From Orlajensenia sp001423545 (GTDB lineage Bacteria > Actinomycetota > Actinomycetes > Actinomycetales > Microbacteriaceae), in assembly GCA_001423545.1 (NCBI GenBank), contig LMOK01000003.1, positions 1,116,001-1,180,000 of the forward strand: a stretch of 64,000 nucleotides of DNA, given 5' to 3'. This document shows, piece after piece, positions 25,245 to 33,995 of the stretch. Under the pieces are notes generated by a model, which was given only the letters and a program-made list of their open reading frames with translations, was not told the origin of the DNA and did no database searches. The stretch's first letter is position 1, and the number at the start of each line of letters is the position of its first letter. Made by a program: the position numbers and the translations under genes.

Positions 25245-26369
25245 ATGCAGAGGCGTTGGGCGATGTGGCTTCCCGCGGTGGTCGTTCCCGTGGTGATCGG
25301 GGTGGGCGTGCTCGCCGTACCGCTGACAGCAGGCGCCGCCGTCGACCTGCCCGACAAGACTCCGGCCGAGGTGCTCGAACTGGCACAGACCGCCGAGGTG
25401 TCGGCCTTCTCGGGCACGATCGAGCAGAGCTCCGACCTGGGCCTGCCCGACCTCTCGTCTCTCGGCAGCATCGGCGGCTCCGGCTCCGGTTCCGCCGGCG
25501 GCTCGGCTGACTCTGCGGCATCCGGCACCGATATCTCCAGCGCCCTCGAACTCCTCACCGGCTCGCACACGGCCCGGGTCTTCGTCGACGGGACGGATGC
25601 CCGCCTCCAGGTCATGGACTCCCTGGCCGAACGCGACGTCATCGCCACGCCCGACGGCGTCTGGATCTACGACTCCGAAGGCGCCTCGGCCACGCACATC
25701 ACGGCTCCGGCCGACGGCAGGTCCGATGCGAAGAAGGCTCCGGATGTCGCCGACATCCCGACGCCGAGCGCCGTTGCGACCGAGCTCCTCACGAAGCTCG
25801 ACCCGAGCACCGAGGTGAGCGTCGGCACCGACGCGACAGTCGCCGGCCGTACCGTCTACGAGCTGATCCTCACTCCGCGGGCATCGGACACCCTCGTCGG
25901 ATCCGTGTCGATCGACGTCGACTCCGCCACCGGCCTCCCCCTCGGCGTCGCCGTCCTGGCCGCGGGCTCGGACGTGCCCGCGTTCTCGCTCGCGTTCTCG
26001 CAGCTCTCGCTCGATGCTCCGGATGCCGCCCTGTTCGACTTCACGCCCCCTGCAGGCACGACCGTGACCGAGCAGGCGCTGCCGGATGCCGACGGCTTCG
26101 CCGATCACGGCGACGTCGCCGCTCCCGAGCACGACGGGGCGGAGCCCACGGTCATCGGGACGGGGTGGTCGTCGATCGTCGAGATCGCGGCATCCGAGGT
26201 TCCGGCCGAACTCGCCGACTCGCCCCTGCTCGACACCGCCGCCCAGGCCGTCGACGGCGGTCGGGTCATCTCCACGACCCTGCTCAGCGTGCTGTTCACC
26301 GACGACGGGCGCATCCTCGCCGGAGCCGTCCCGCCCGCCGCGCTGGAGGATGCCGCTGCCGGGCGGTGA
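25245..26369 (+). CDS. exported LolA/DUF2092-like protein
   Basis: A 374-residue exported protein with a signal or anchor span at about residues 5-30. VLELAQTAEVSAFSGTIEQSSDLGLPDL resembles the start of the outer-membrane lipoprotein-sorting-like fold used by RseB/MucB and DUF2092 proteins. A Gly/Ser-rich low-complexity insert lies near residue 75. Function in a bacterium without an outer membrane is unknown; lipoprotein or membrane sensing is possible. The 3' end overlaps the ABC ATPase gene by 20 bases, so the three genes form one operon. Confidence 0.65.
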   Translation: MQRRWAMWLPAVVVPVVIGVGVLAVPLTAGAAVDLPDKTPAEVLELAQTAEVSAFSGTIEQSSDLGLPDLSSLGSIGGSGSGSAGGSADSAASGTDISSALELLTGSHTARVFVDGTDARLQVMDSLAERDVIATPDGVWIYDSEGASATHITAPADGRSDAKKAPDVADIPTPSAVATELLTKLDPSTEVSVGTDATVAGRTVYELILTPRASDTLVGSVSIDVDSATGLPLGVAVLAAGSDVPAFSLAFSQLSLDAPDAALFDFTPPAGTTVTEQALPDADGFADHGDVAAPEHDGAEPTVIGTGWSSIVEIAASEVPAELADSPLLDTAAQAVDGGRVISTTLLSVLFTDDGRILAGAVPPAALEDAAAGR

Positions 26370-27330
26370 GTCCTCCGATCTCGCGATCGAGACTCATGAC
26401 CTGACGAAGCGCTTCGGCCGCCAGACGGCCGTCGCCGGCATCGACCTCGCGGTTCCGCGCGGCTCCGTGTTCGGCTTCCTCGGGCCCAACGGCTCGGGCA
26501 AGACCACCAGCATCCGCATGATGCTCGGCCTCGTGAGCCCGAGCAGCGGATCCGTGCGCCTGCTCGGCGAGGAGATGCCGCGCCGCCTCAGCGAGGTGCT
26601 GCCCCGGGTCGGCGCCTTGGTCGAAGGACCGGCGTTCTCGCCGTTCCTGTCGGGCGCGGCCAACCTGCGACGCTTCGACTCCGCCGACCCGCTCGCTCCA
26701 TCCCGCACCCGCGGTGAACGTGTCGAGGCGGCACTGGACCGCGTCGGGCTCGGCCACGCCGCCTCCAAGAAGGTGCAGGCGTACTCCCTCGGCATGAAGC
26801 AGCGGCTGGGGCTGGCCAACACCCTGCTCATGCCGCGCGAGCTGCTGGTGCTCGACGAGCCGACCAACGGTCTCGACCCGCAGGGCACCCGCGAGGTGCG
26901 TGCCCTCATCCGCTCGCTCGCCGACAGCGGCACCACGGTCTTCGTCTCGAGTCATCTGCTCGCGGAGATCGAGCAGATCTGCACCCACGTCGGCGTGATG
27001 AGCGCCGGGGCGCTGGTCGCGACGGGCACTCTCGACGAGCTGCGGCAGGTCGGGGCGGCCCGGGTGATCCTGCAGACTCCGGATGCCGCTGCTGCGCGTC
27101 GCGTGCTGGCGGGTCTCGGCCTCGCGCTGCTCGATCAGACCGAGCCCGACCACGTCGCGGCATCCGTCGCCGAGGGAGTCGGTGGCGACGGCGACGGCCT
27201 CAGGCCTGAAGCCATCGTGGCCGCTCTCGTCGAGGCCGGCGTGCGCGTACGGGGATTCGCCGTGGAGCAGCCCAGCCTCGAGGATCGCTTCGTGGCCCTC
27301 ACCGGAGAGGGGTTCGACGTTGTTCAGTAG
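26350..27330 (+). CDS. ABC transporter ATPase (CcmA/DrrA type)
   Basis: A 326-residue ATPase. Walker A is GPNGSGKTT near residue 43, the signature is YSLGMKQR near 145, Walker B is LLVLDEPTNGLDPQG near 162, and the H-loop is SSHLL. The C-terminal 80 residues form the extra domain of drug- or lipid-export ATPases (LEDRFVALTGEG). The ATG at 26350 lies inside the end of the previous gene; the GGAGG next to it is too close to act normally, so coupling is likely. It probably powers the permease that follows. Confidence 0.85.
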   Translation: MPLPGGESSDLAIETHDLTKRFGRQTAVAGIDLAVPRGSVFGFLGPNGSGKTTSIRMMLGLVSPSSGSVRLLGEEMPRRLSEVLPRVGALVEGPAFSPFLSGAANLRRFDSADPLAPSRTRGERVEAALDRVGLGHAASKKVQAYSLGMKQRLGLANTLLMPRELLVLDEPTNGLDPQGTREVRALIRSLADSGTTVFVSSHLLAEIEQICTHVGVMSAGALVATGTLDELRQVGAARVILQTPDAAAARRVLAGLGLALLDQTEPDHVAASVAEGVGGDGDGLRPEAIVAALVEAGVRVRGFAVEQPSLEDRFVALTGEGFDVVQ

Positions 27331-28132
27331 CCTCCTGCTCTCGGAACTGCGCATCCTGTTCTCGCGCCGGCGCACCGTGGCGCTTCTCGTCGCGCTGGCG
27401 GCCATCCCGATCCTCATCGCCGTCGCCATCAGGCTGGCGTCGTCACCCGGAACCGGTCGTGGTCCCGCCTTCCTCGACCAGGTCACCCAGAACGGCCTCT
27501 TCGTCGGGGTCTCGGCGCTCGTCGTGGCCATCCCGCTGTTCCTGCCGCTCACCGTCGGGGTCGTCGCCGGCGACACCATCGCGGGCGAGGCCAGCCACGG
27601 CACCCTGCGCTACCTGCTCGTCGCCCCGGCAGGCCGGGCGCGGCTGCTCGTGGTGAAGTACCTCGGCGCCGCCGCGTTCTGCATCGCCGCCGCCCTCGCC
27701 GTCGTCATCGCCGGCACGCTCATCGGTGCGGCGCTGTTCCCCGTCGGTCCGGTCACCGTGCTCTCGGGCACCACCATCGGCGTCGGCGAGGCCCTCCTGC
27801 GCTTCCTCGCCATCGCGGGCTACGTGGCGGTCTCGCTGCTGGGGCTCTCGGCCATCGGCCTGTTCTTCTCCACCCTCACGAACGTGCCGGTCGGAGCCAT
27901 GGCCGCCACCATCTCGTTCTCGGTGGCGTCGCAGATCCTCGACGCGCTGCCGCAGACCGAGTGGCTGCATCCGTGGCTCTTCAGCCACTACTGGTTCTCG
28001 TTCGCCGACATCCTGCGCGACCCCGTCTCGTGGGCATCGTTCGGCGACAACGCGATGCTGCAGGCCGGCTACATCGCCGTCTTCGGGGCTCTCGCGTTCG
28101 GGCGGTTCCTCACGAAGGACGTCCTGGCCTGA
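27320..28132 (+). CDS. ABC-2 type permease
   Basis: A 270-residue membrane protein with about six spans. The N-terminal LLLSELRILFSRRRTVALLVAL and DTIAGEASHGTLRYLLVAPAGR near residue 80 are typical of ABC-2 exporters with CcmA-type ATPases. TTG 27320 is inferred: GAGAGGGG is eight bases upstream and the start overlaps the ATPase stop. The substrate is unknown. The next gene, on the other strand, ends 23 bases after its stop. Confidence 0.82.
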   Translation: MFSSLLLSELRILFSRRRTVALLVALAAIPILIAVAIRLASSPGTGRGPAFLDQVTQNGLFVGVSALVVAIPLFLPLTVGVVAGDTIAGEASHGTLRYLLVAPAGRARLLVVKYLGAAAFCIAAALAVVIAGTLIGAALFPVGPVTVLSGTTIGVGEALLRFLAIAGYVAVSLLGLSAIGLFFSTLTNVPVGAMAATISFSVASQILDALPQTEWLHPWLFSHYWFSFADILRDPVSWASFGDNAMLQAGYIAVFGALAFGRFLTKDVLA

Positions 28133-28155
28133 CGGCCGCCCTGCCGGATCTCGCG

Positions 28156-28815
28156 TCAGCGCTTCGTGAGGGCATCGGGCGGGCAGTTCCACAGCCTGAT
28201 CACGTGGTGGTCGTGCTCGAACGCGAGTTCGCTCATGGTCCCCGTCGACAGGGAGAACACGGCGCCGTCCTGCGGGCGCAGCCCGAGCCAGGCGGCCGCG
28301 ATGGCTCGGAGCATGTGGCCGTGGGCCACGAGCAGCACGTCGCCGCCGGCGTCGAGCACGGCGTCGCAGCGTGCGATGACGGCCAGGGCGCGCCTCTGCA
28401 CCTGGATGGCGGTCTCACCGGGGGTGTCGCCGGGCGGAACGCCGTCGGTCCAGAGGTTCCAGTCGTGACCGAGGTCGGCCACGATCTGCGCGCTCGTCAC
28501 ACCCTCGTACGCGCCGTAGTCCCACTCGACCAGGTTCGGATCGATCTGCACCTGGTCGCCGTAGCCGGCCAGCCGCGCAGTCTCACGGGCCCGTTGCAGG
28601 GGGCTGGAGATCACGAGATCGAAGTGCTGGCCCGCGAGCGCCCGACCCAGCGAGCGCGCCTGCTCCTCCCCGGCTGCGGTCATCGGCAGGTCGGTGGTCC
28701 CGGTGTGCTGGCCGCTGCGACTCCACGCTGTCTCGCCGTGCCGAGCCATGACGAGTCGGGGCGTCGTGGGCACATCGTGCGAGGCCTGCGGATCGAGGGC
28801 GGGTTGAGCTGTCAC
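28156..28815 (-). CDS. histidine phosphatase family protein
   Basis: A 219-residue phosphoglycerate-mutase-like phosphatase. MARHGETAWSRSGQHTG near residue 23 carries the catalytic RHG, SSPLQRARETA near 70 is the second block, and LLVAHGHMLRA near 160 carries the second His. GTG 28815 overlaps the cofD stop as GTGA, so it is the last gene of the F420-0 transporter and cofD operon. A phosphatase here might act on an F420 precursor, but such coupling is only suggested by position. Confidence 0.85.
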   Translation of the reverse strand: MTAQPALDPQASHDVPTTPRLVMARHGETAWSRSGQHTGTTDLPMTAAGEEQARSLGRALAGQHFDLVISSPLQRARETARLAGYGDQVQIDPNLVEWDYGAYEGVTSAQIVADLGHDWNLWTDGVPPGDTPGETAIQVQRRALAVIARCDAVLDAGGDVLLVAHGHMLRAIAAAWLGLRPQDGAVFSLSTGTMSELAFEHDHHVIRLWNCPPDALTKR

Positions 28816-29831
28816 CCTCCCGAGTGTCCCACGTCTGCCAGAGCGAGTGCTGCTGCGGCGATCGCACCGGTCTCCTCGACCGAGCTGAACCAGAGCGGAC
28901 GGGCAGCCGAACGGATGCCGCCGGCCTCGAGCAGCGCGACGGCCTCGGCGTCGACCTCGTCGACCAGCCAGCCGTCGATGAGCCCGCCGTCGCTGCGGGC
29001 GCCGTAGTGCTGTGCCACGGCGAGAGCGCTGGTCTCGACGCCGATCGCGCTGAGGCAGGCGTCGGCCATGCCCCGCACGACTCCGCCACCGATGATGGGC
29101 GAGACGCCGACGACGGGAGCGGGAGTCGAGCGCACGGCATCCGCGATGCCGGGGATGCCGAGGACGGTGCCGATCGACACGACGGGGTTCGAGGGAGCGA
29201 ACATCACGACATCGGCGTCGGCGATCGCCTCGAGCACTCCGGGAGCCGGGCGCGACGCCTCCACATTCCGCTGGGTGAATGCGAGCGCCGGGCGTGAAGC
29301 GCGCAGTCGCACCCACCATTCCTCGAAGTGCATGTGCTCGGCGGGGGAGGTGGCGTCGGCGTCGCCCTGGTCGGCCTCGTCGGCGGCGACGGTCACGATG
29401 GTCTCGACCTCGTCATCCGTTGCCGGGAGCAGGCTCACCCCGAGGTTCCAGCGGGCGGCGAGCCGCGCCGTCGCCTCGCTGAGGGGGATGCCCTCGCGCA
29501 GCCAGGCCGAGCGGGCGATGTGCGTGCCCAGGTCGAGGTCGCCGAGGGTGAACCAGGGCCAGCCGACACCGTAGGCCGCGAGTTCGGCGCTCACCCTCTC
29601 GCTCTCGCCCTTCCGGCCCCATCCGCGCTCGTCGTCGTTGGCGTCGCCGAGCGTGTACATGATCGAATCGAGGTCGGGGCAGACGCGCAAGCCGGCGAGC
29701 CAGAGGTCGTCGCCGGTGTTGGCGACGACGGTGACCGAAGCCGAGGGGTCGGCGGTACGGAGGTGCGCGAGCAGGCCGCGCGTGAAGCGCGCCCCGCCGA
29801 CGCCGCCGGCGAGGATGGTGATGGTCGTCAC
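28812..29831 (-). CDS. cofD: 2-phospho-L-lactate transferase
   Basis: A 339-residue CofD/FbiA enzyme that joins the GDP-activated phospholactate or PEP unit to FO, giving F420-0 or its dehydro form. Visible signatures are ILAGGVGGARFTRGL at the N-terminus, VANTGDDLWLAGLRVCPDLDSIMYTL near residue 35, and FAPSNPVVSIGTVLGIPGI near 205. The start is GTG 29831, with GGAG about eight bases upstream, and it overlaps the ATPase stop. The coupling to an importer suggests that its substrate or product may be taken up from outside. Confidence 0.92.
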   Translation of the reverse strand: MTTITILAGGVGGARFTRGLLAHLRTADPSASVTVVANTGDDLWLAGLRVCPDLDSIMYTLGDANDDERGWGRKGESERVSAELAAYGVGWPWFTLGDLDLGTHIARSAWLREGIPLSEATARLAARWNLGVSLLPATDDEVETIVTVAADEADQGDADATSPAEHMHFEEWWVRLRASRPALAFTQRNVEASRPAPGVLEAIADADVVMFAPSNPVVSIGTVLGIPGIADAVRSTPAPVVGVSPIIGGGVVRGMADACLSAIGVETSALAVAQHYGARSDGGLIDGWLVDEVDAEAVALLEAGGIRSAARPLWFSSVEETGAIAAAALALADVGHSGG

Positions 29832-30676
29832 AGGGAGGACTCCAGGTCGAGGGTGGAAGAGATTTCCGCGGTTGCAGGGCTGCCCTCGGCGAAGGCGAGC
29901 AGCGGTCGTCCGGTGAGCGGATGCCGCAGCACCGCGGCGCGCACGCCGTAGACGTCGAGCACCAGGTCGGGCGTCAGCACGGTGGCGGGATCCCCGGCCG
30001 CGACGACCCGACCCTCGGCCAGCACGATCACGTGGTCGGCGTACGCGGCCGCGTGACCCAGGTCGTGCAGGGCGGCGAGCACCGTCAGGCCGCCGCGTGC
30101 GAGCTCGGCCAGCAGCGACAGTGCCGACAGCTGGGACCTGATGTCGAGGTGGTTGGTGGGCTCGTCGGCGAGCAGCAGCGACGGCTGCTGGGCGAGCGCC
30201 CGGGCGAGCGTGACACGCTGACGCTCGCCGCCCGAGAGGGTGTGGAACCGGCGCGTGGCGAGGTCGGCGGCGCCCACGGCGGCGAGGGCGTCGCGCACGA
30301 CCGCGGCATCCGTTGCCGAGGCGCTCGCGAAGGCCCCGAGATGCGGAGTGCGGCCGAGCATCACGACGTCGACCACGCTGAGGTCGAGCTCGGTGTCGGA
30401 CTGCTGTTCGGCGACGGCGACGGTGCGCGCCCGCTCACGCCGCGGCATCGTCGGCAGGGCGGCCCCGTCGAACACGATTCCACCGGATGCCGCCCGCTCG
30501 ATGGAGGCGATGAGGTGCAGCAACGTCGACTTTCCGGCACCGTTCGGTCCGACGAGGGCGCCGAAGGCTCCCCGCGGCAGGGTGACGTCGACGCCGTCGA
30601 TGATGACGCGGCCCGCGCGCGCGAAGGCGACGCGGTCGAGGGAGAGGCCGGAGGCCGGCTGTGCTGCATCCGTCAT
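29828..30676 (-). CDS. ABC ATPase of the proposed F420-0 importer
   Basis: A 282-residue ATPase of the iron-siderophore/B12 (FepC/BtuD) type. Walker A is GPNGAGKST near residue 43, the signature is LSGGERQR near 148, Walker B is LLLADEPTNHLD near 168, and the H-loop is ALHDLGHAAAYADHV. Its start overlaps the permease stop and its stop overlaps cofD. The set of binding protein, permease, ATPase and cofD matches a transporter group proposed from gene neighbourhoods to import F420-0. Experimental proof is not known to me. Confidence 0.85.
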   Translation of the reverse strand: MTDAAQPASGLSLDRVAFARAGRVIIDGVDVTLPRGAFGALVGPNGAGKSTLLHLIASIERAASGGIVFDGAALPTMPRRERARTVAVAEQQSDTELDLSVVDVVMLGRTPHLGAFASASATDAAVVRDALAAVGAADLATRRFHTLSGGERQRVTLARALAQQPSLLLADEPTNHLDIRSQLSALSLLAELARGGLTVLAALHDLGHAAAYADHVIVLAEGRVVAAGDPATVLTPDLVLDVYGVRAAVLRHPLTGRPLLAFAEGSPATAEISSTLDLESSL

Positions 30677-31728
30677 GTGATCCTCCGACTGCGCAGGATG
30701 AGCACGGCGAACACCGGGCCGCCGACGAGGGCAGTGACGATGCCGACGGGCAGCTCGCGCGGGTCGAACAGGGTGCGAGCGGCGGTGTCGGCCCAGATGA
30801 GGAAGATCGCTCCGGCGAGGGCCGACAGCGGAAGGAGAGCGCGGTGGCCCGGACCCGTGAGCAGGCGCACGGCGTGGGGCAGCACGAGCCCGATGAAGCC
30901 GATGGAACCGCTGACCGAGACCATCGCGCCGGTGAGCAGGGCGGTGCCGCCGAGCAGGAGCCAGCGCGTCCGGTCGACGTGCACGCCGAGGGCTGCCGCA
31001 GACGCGTCGCCGAACGCGAAGGCATCGAGGGTGCGGGCGCTGGCGAGCAGCGGCAGGCCGACGAGCACGAGAGCGCCGACCGAGATGGCGACAGCAGGCC
31101 ACTCGGCGCCGGCGAGCGAGCCGAGCAGCCAGTTGAGGATCTCGCGGTAGCTGTCTCCGGTGGCGCTCCAGAAGATGATGAGACTGGTGATGGCCCCGAA
31201 GACGCTCGAGACGGCGAGGCCCGCGAGCACCGTGCGCGTCGGGGTGATGCGCCCGGCAGCGCCGGCGAGCACCAGGGTGAAGCCGAGCGCGATCAGGGCG
31301 CCGGCGAACGCGGCGAACGGGAGGGCGATGCTGACGCCGAGCACGAGCACGATGACGGCGCCGACGGATGCCCCCGACGAGAGTCCGAGGAGGTACGGAT
31401 CGGCCAGCGGGTTCCGCGTGACGGCCTGCATGATCGCGCCGGCCAGGGCGAGGCCGGCTCCCACGGCGGCTGCGGTCAGGACTCGCGGCATCCGGAGCTG
31501 CCAGACGATGCCGTCACGCAGCGGTGACAGGGTCGGCTCGCCGAACCCGAGGTGCGCCAGGATGCTCGCCCACACGTCGCCGGCGGTGAGCCCGGCGGGC
31601 CCGATGGTGACGGCCACCACGATCGACGCGGCGAGGAGCACGCTCAGGATGACCGCCCAGACGGCAGCGGGCACCGAGCGCGAGGTCTTCGCGACCTCCG
31701 CCTCCCGTGCCTGCTGCACCGTCGTCAT
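30673..31728 (-). CDS. FecCD permease of the proposed F420-0 importer
   Basis: A 351-residue membrane protein with about ten spans, the usual size for FecCD/BtuC permeases. Family motifs are MPRVLTAAAVGAGLALAGA near residue 80, TRNPLADPYLLGLSSGAS near 105, and GSIGFIGLVLPHAVRLLTGP near 270. FecCD systems carry large cofactors and siderophores, and F420-0 would fit that range. It starts 13 bases after the binding-protein gene. Confidence 0.88.
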   Translation of the reverse strand: MTTVQQAREAEVAKTSRSVPAAVWAVILSVLLAASIVVAVTIGPAGLTAGDVWASILAHLGFGEPTLSPLRDGIVWQLRMPRVLTAAAVGAGLALAGAIMQAVTRNPLADPYLLGLSSGASVGAVIVLVLGVSIALPFAAFAGALIALGFTLVLAGAAGRITPTRTVLAGLAVSSVFGAITSLIIFWSATGDSYREILNWLLGSLAGAEWPAVAISVGALVLVGLPLLASARTLDAFAFGDASAAALGVHVDRTRWLLLGGTALLTGAMVSVSGSIGFIGLVLPHAVRLLTGPGHRALLPLSALAGAIFLIWADTAARTLFDPRELPVGIVTALVGGPVFAVLILRSRRIT

Positions 31729-31741
31729 GCCGGCTCCGTCA

Positions 31742-32806
31742 TCACAGGCCCAGCTTCTCCAGCTGATCGGTGATGCTCGAGACGGCGTCGACGTTGCGCA
31801 CGCCGGCCTCGCCCGCGGGGAACGGCACGGTCACGTAGTGCTTCTCCTTCACGGCGGTGAGTTCAGCCGTGGCCGGGTTGGCCTCGAGGGTCGCGATCTT
31901 CGAGGCCGCGGTGTTCCAGGTGGCGTCGATGAGCACGATCACGTCTGGGTCGTCGTCGACGATCGACTCCCAGCCGAGCGCCGACCAGGTGTCGTGCACG
32001 TCGGCCGCGATGTTCTCGAGTCCGGCGGCCTCCATCATCATCTCGGGCGCGCCTATGCCCGCGCCGACGTACGGCGTGTCCGTGCCCGAGCTGTACCAGA
32101 GGGCGGTCAGGCCGGACTCGTTCTTCGTGACGGCGGCGAGGTCCTTCTCCTGCTCGGCCACGAGTTCGGCGGCGCGATCGGAGACGTCGAAGATGGCCCC
32201 GACCTCCTCGATCTCCGAGAAGACGTCGTCGAAGGTGAGGGGATCGGGCTTGTAGGCCTCCTCTTTGCAGGCCGACGGAGCCACGTAGCTGTTGACTCCG
32301 AGGCCGGCGAGGGTGGCGCGATCGCCCGCACCCTCCGCGGTGAGGTTCGACTCCCAGCCCGCATAGACGAGATCGGGCTCGAGGGCGAGGGTCGCCTCCT
32401 GGCCGGGAACGAAGTCCGAGATCGAGGTGATGGCCGCTGCGGCATCGGCCTGGTCGTCGGGCACGGGGCCGTCGGTGAAGGCCGAGCCGACGACGTGGTC
32501 GCCGAGTCCGAGGGCCAGCAGGGTCTCGAGGGTCGTCGACTTGATGGTCACCACCTTCTGGGGAGCCTGCGTGAACGTCACCTCGGTGCCGCAGTTGTCG
32601 ACGGTGAGCGGGTAACCGGTCGATGCGGTGTCCCTGCCGCTTCCGCTGGCTGCCGCGGTCGAGGCGGGCTCGGGAGTGGCCGCGCATCCCGAGAGCAGGG
32701 CGACGGATGCCGCGAGGGCGGCGAGGGGAACGACGGATCGACGGATGGTGGCCTCCGGAGGGTGCAGCGACAGGACGAGGGATCGTACCCGGACGGTCGC
32801 GCTCAT
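31742..32806 (-). CDS. substrate-binding lipoprotein of the proposed F420-0 importer
   Basis: A FecB-like binding protein, 354 residues from ATG 32806. The lipobox LLSGC places the modified Cys at residue 41, giving an unusually long N-terminal region. Features are VVTIKSTTLETLLALGLGDHVVG and a class III binding fold with a long middle helix. The start is doubtful. The ATG has no ribosome site, and a TACGAT -10-like element lies downstream of it at 32782-32787. A GGAGG five bases before an in-frame ATC at 32746 would give a normal 20-residue lipoprotein signal. It heads the operon that ends with cofD and the phosphatase. Confidence 0.8.
   Translation of the reverse strand: MSATVRVRSLVLSLHPPEATIRRSVVPLAALAASVALLSGCAATPEPASTAAASGSGRDTASTGYPLTVDNCGTEVTFTQAPQKVVTIKSTTLETLLALGLGDHVVGSAFTDGPVPDDQADAAAAITSISDFVPGQEATLALEPDLVYAGWESNLTAEGAGDRATLAGLGVNSYVAPSACKEEAYKPDPLTFDDVFSEIEEVGAIFDVSDRAAELVAEQEKDLAAVTKNESGLTALWYSSGTDTPYVGAGIGAPEMMMEAAGLENIAADVHDTWSALGWESIVDDDPDVIVLIDATWNTAASKIATLEANPATAELTAVKEKHYVTVPFPAGEAGVRNVDAVSSITDQLEKLGL
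32782..32787 (-). promoter_or_regulatory. -10-like hexamer inside the annotated 5' end of the F420-0 binding-protein gene
   Basis: TACGAT on the minus strand lies 36 bases before the ATC at 32746 and downstream of the ATG at 32806. No clear -35 element is seen. A transcript starting near 32775 would exclude the ATG. Confidence 0.35.
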
Positions 32807-33037
32807 TCGACGCGATCCCGGGCGACCTGCGGCTCAAGTCCAAGCCGGCGCATCCGGTCAAAGCCAACCGGTGGTCTGTGCACGAGTCTAGCGGCCCCGC
32901 CGATCGAGGAGGCCGGGAGGATCACGGGGGGCTGGTGCGCGGCGCGCCCACGACAGGGGCGCGCGAGAACAGTGCACACACTCCTACTCTTGAACTCGAT
33001 GGCGGCTGCTGAGATGCCGGCACGCGAGGGGCGGCCC

Positions 33038-33973
33038 ATGGCTGAGTTCGAGGTGTGCGAACTGCTGTGCGTCGGTGTCGACGATTCGGCGCTCGACGTC
33101 GTGCGTGAGCACCTGCGCGGACTGGGGCATCCGTCGCTCGTGCACTACGACGTGGAGGCCCGCACCGTCGAGGCCCGCATCCTGGCGGCCGTCGGCGGCG
33201 CGCCCCTGGTCGTCGTGCCCCAGGGCGAGCGCGGATTCGCGCTCGAGGAGTCCGCGTCGAGAGCGGGCTTCCAGTCGCTCAGCGATCGGCTCGGCGCGCG
33301 CGTGATCGTCGACCGCAACCGCGCCGGTTACGTGCTCGGCGAGCAGTTCGCCTTCCCCTTCGGGTCGTTCGCGCCGCCTCGCGTGGTGTGGTTCTCGGCT
33401 GCGCCCCGTCAGGGCGAGGCCGCGCTCGTCGCCAGGTCCGTCGGCTTCCCCGTGATCGCGGCACCCGTGGGCGGCGGTGAGGTGATCGTGGCGCCGCACG
33501 ATCCCGGGACGCTCCTGCTGGCCTGGCACGCCAGGTCCTCCCACGCCGTGCTGCTCTGGACCAACGGCGTGCGCGGCGGATTCGGCGTGCACGACGCCGC
33601 GGGGCGCATCGTGCACCGGTGGGGCGAGCACTGGTGGTGGGTCGATCCGAGCGACGGGTCGGTGACGGATGCCGCAGGCCGCATCGTGCGCGACACCCTG
33701 CTCGAGATCGCCGACCCGCCGCCGGACTTCGCCCGCATCGTGGCCGCCTTCGGGCTCGACGGCTCCGGTGCCCAGCGGCTGCGCCCGTTCATCGATCCGC
33801 CGGTGTTCTCGACCGCCACCGTCGAGGGGTTCGCGGCGGCGGTCGGCCTGCCGGGGGAGCTCGCGGCGATGGTCGGAAGCGGAGCGCTGGCGCACCGCCT
33901 GCCCGGTGCCCGTGAGGTGCAGCCGGCCTCGTGGCTGGCGGCGCTGCGGGCGCGTCTCTCGCCGGTGCGCTGA
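33038..33973 (+). CDS. conserved-looking hypothetical protein
   Basis: A 311-residue soluble protein that I do not recognise. It has no signal peptide or membrane segment. Aromatic and glycine-rich strands dominate the middle (PPRVVWFSAAPRQGEAA, AVLLWTNGVRGGFGVHDAAGR). The C-terminal third has two short helical repeats beginning DFARIVAAFGLDG and VEGFAAAVGLPG. ATG 33038 is chosen because GAGGGG stands six bases upstream. A leaderless alternative is ATG 32999, eight bases after TACTCT (32985-32990), which would add 13 residues. It is divergent from the F420-0 transporter operon. Confidence 0.65.
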   Translation: MAEFEVCELLCVGVDDSALDVVREHLRGLGHPSLVHYDVEARTVEARILAAVGGAPLVVVPQGERGFALEESASRAGFQSLSDRLGARVIVDRNRAGYVLGEQFAFPFGSFAPPRVVWFSAAPRQGEAALVARSVGFPVIAAPVGGGEVIVAPHDPGTLLLAWHARSSHAVLLWTNGVRGGFGVHDAAGRIVHRWGEHWWWVDPSDGSVTDAAGRIVRDTLLEIADPPPDFARIVAAFGLDGSGAQRLRPFIDPPVFSTATVEGFAAAVGLPGELAAMVGSGALAHRLPGAREVQPASWLAALRARLSPVR

Positions 33974-33995
33974 GGGCGTGACCGCGAGGTGCCGA

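Noticed and set aside
32807..32998. A cobalamin or other riboswitch upstream of the FecBCD-type importer
   Set aside because: I found no B12-box-like or other conserved riboswitch core; only simple promoter-like elements are visible.
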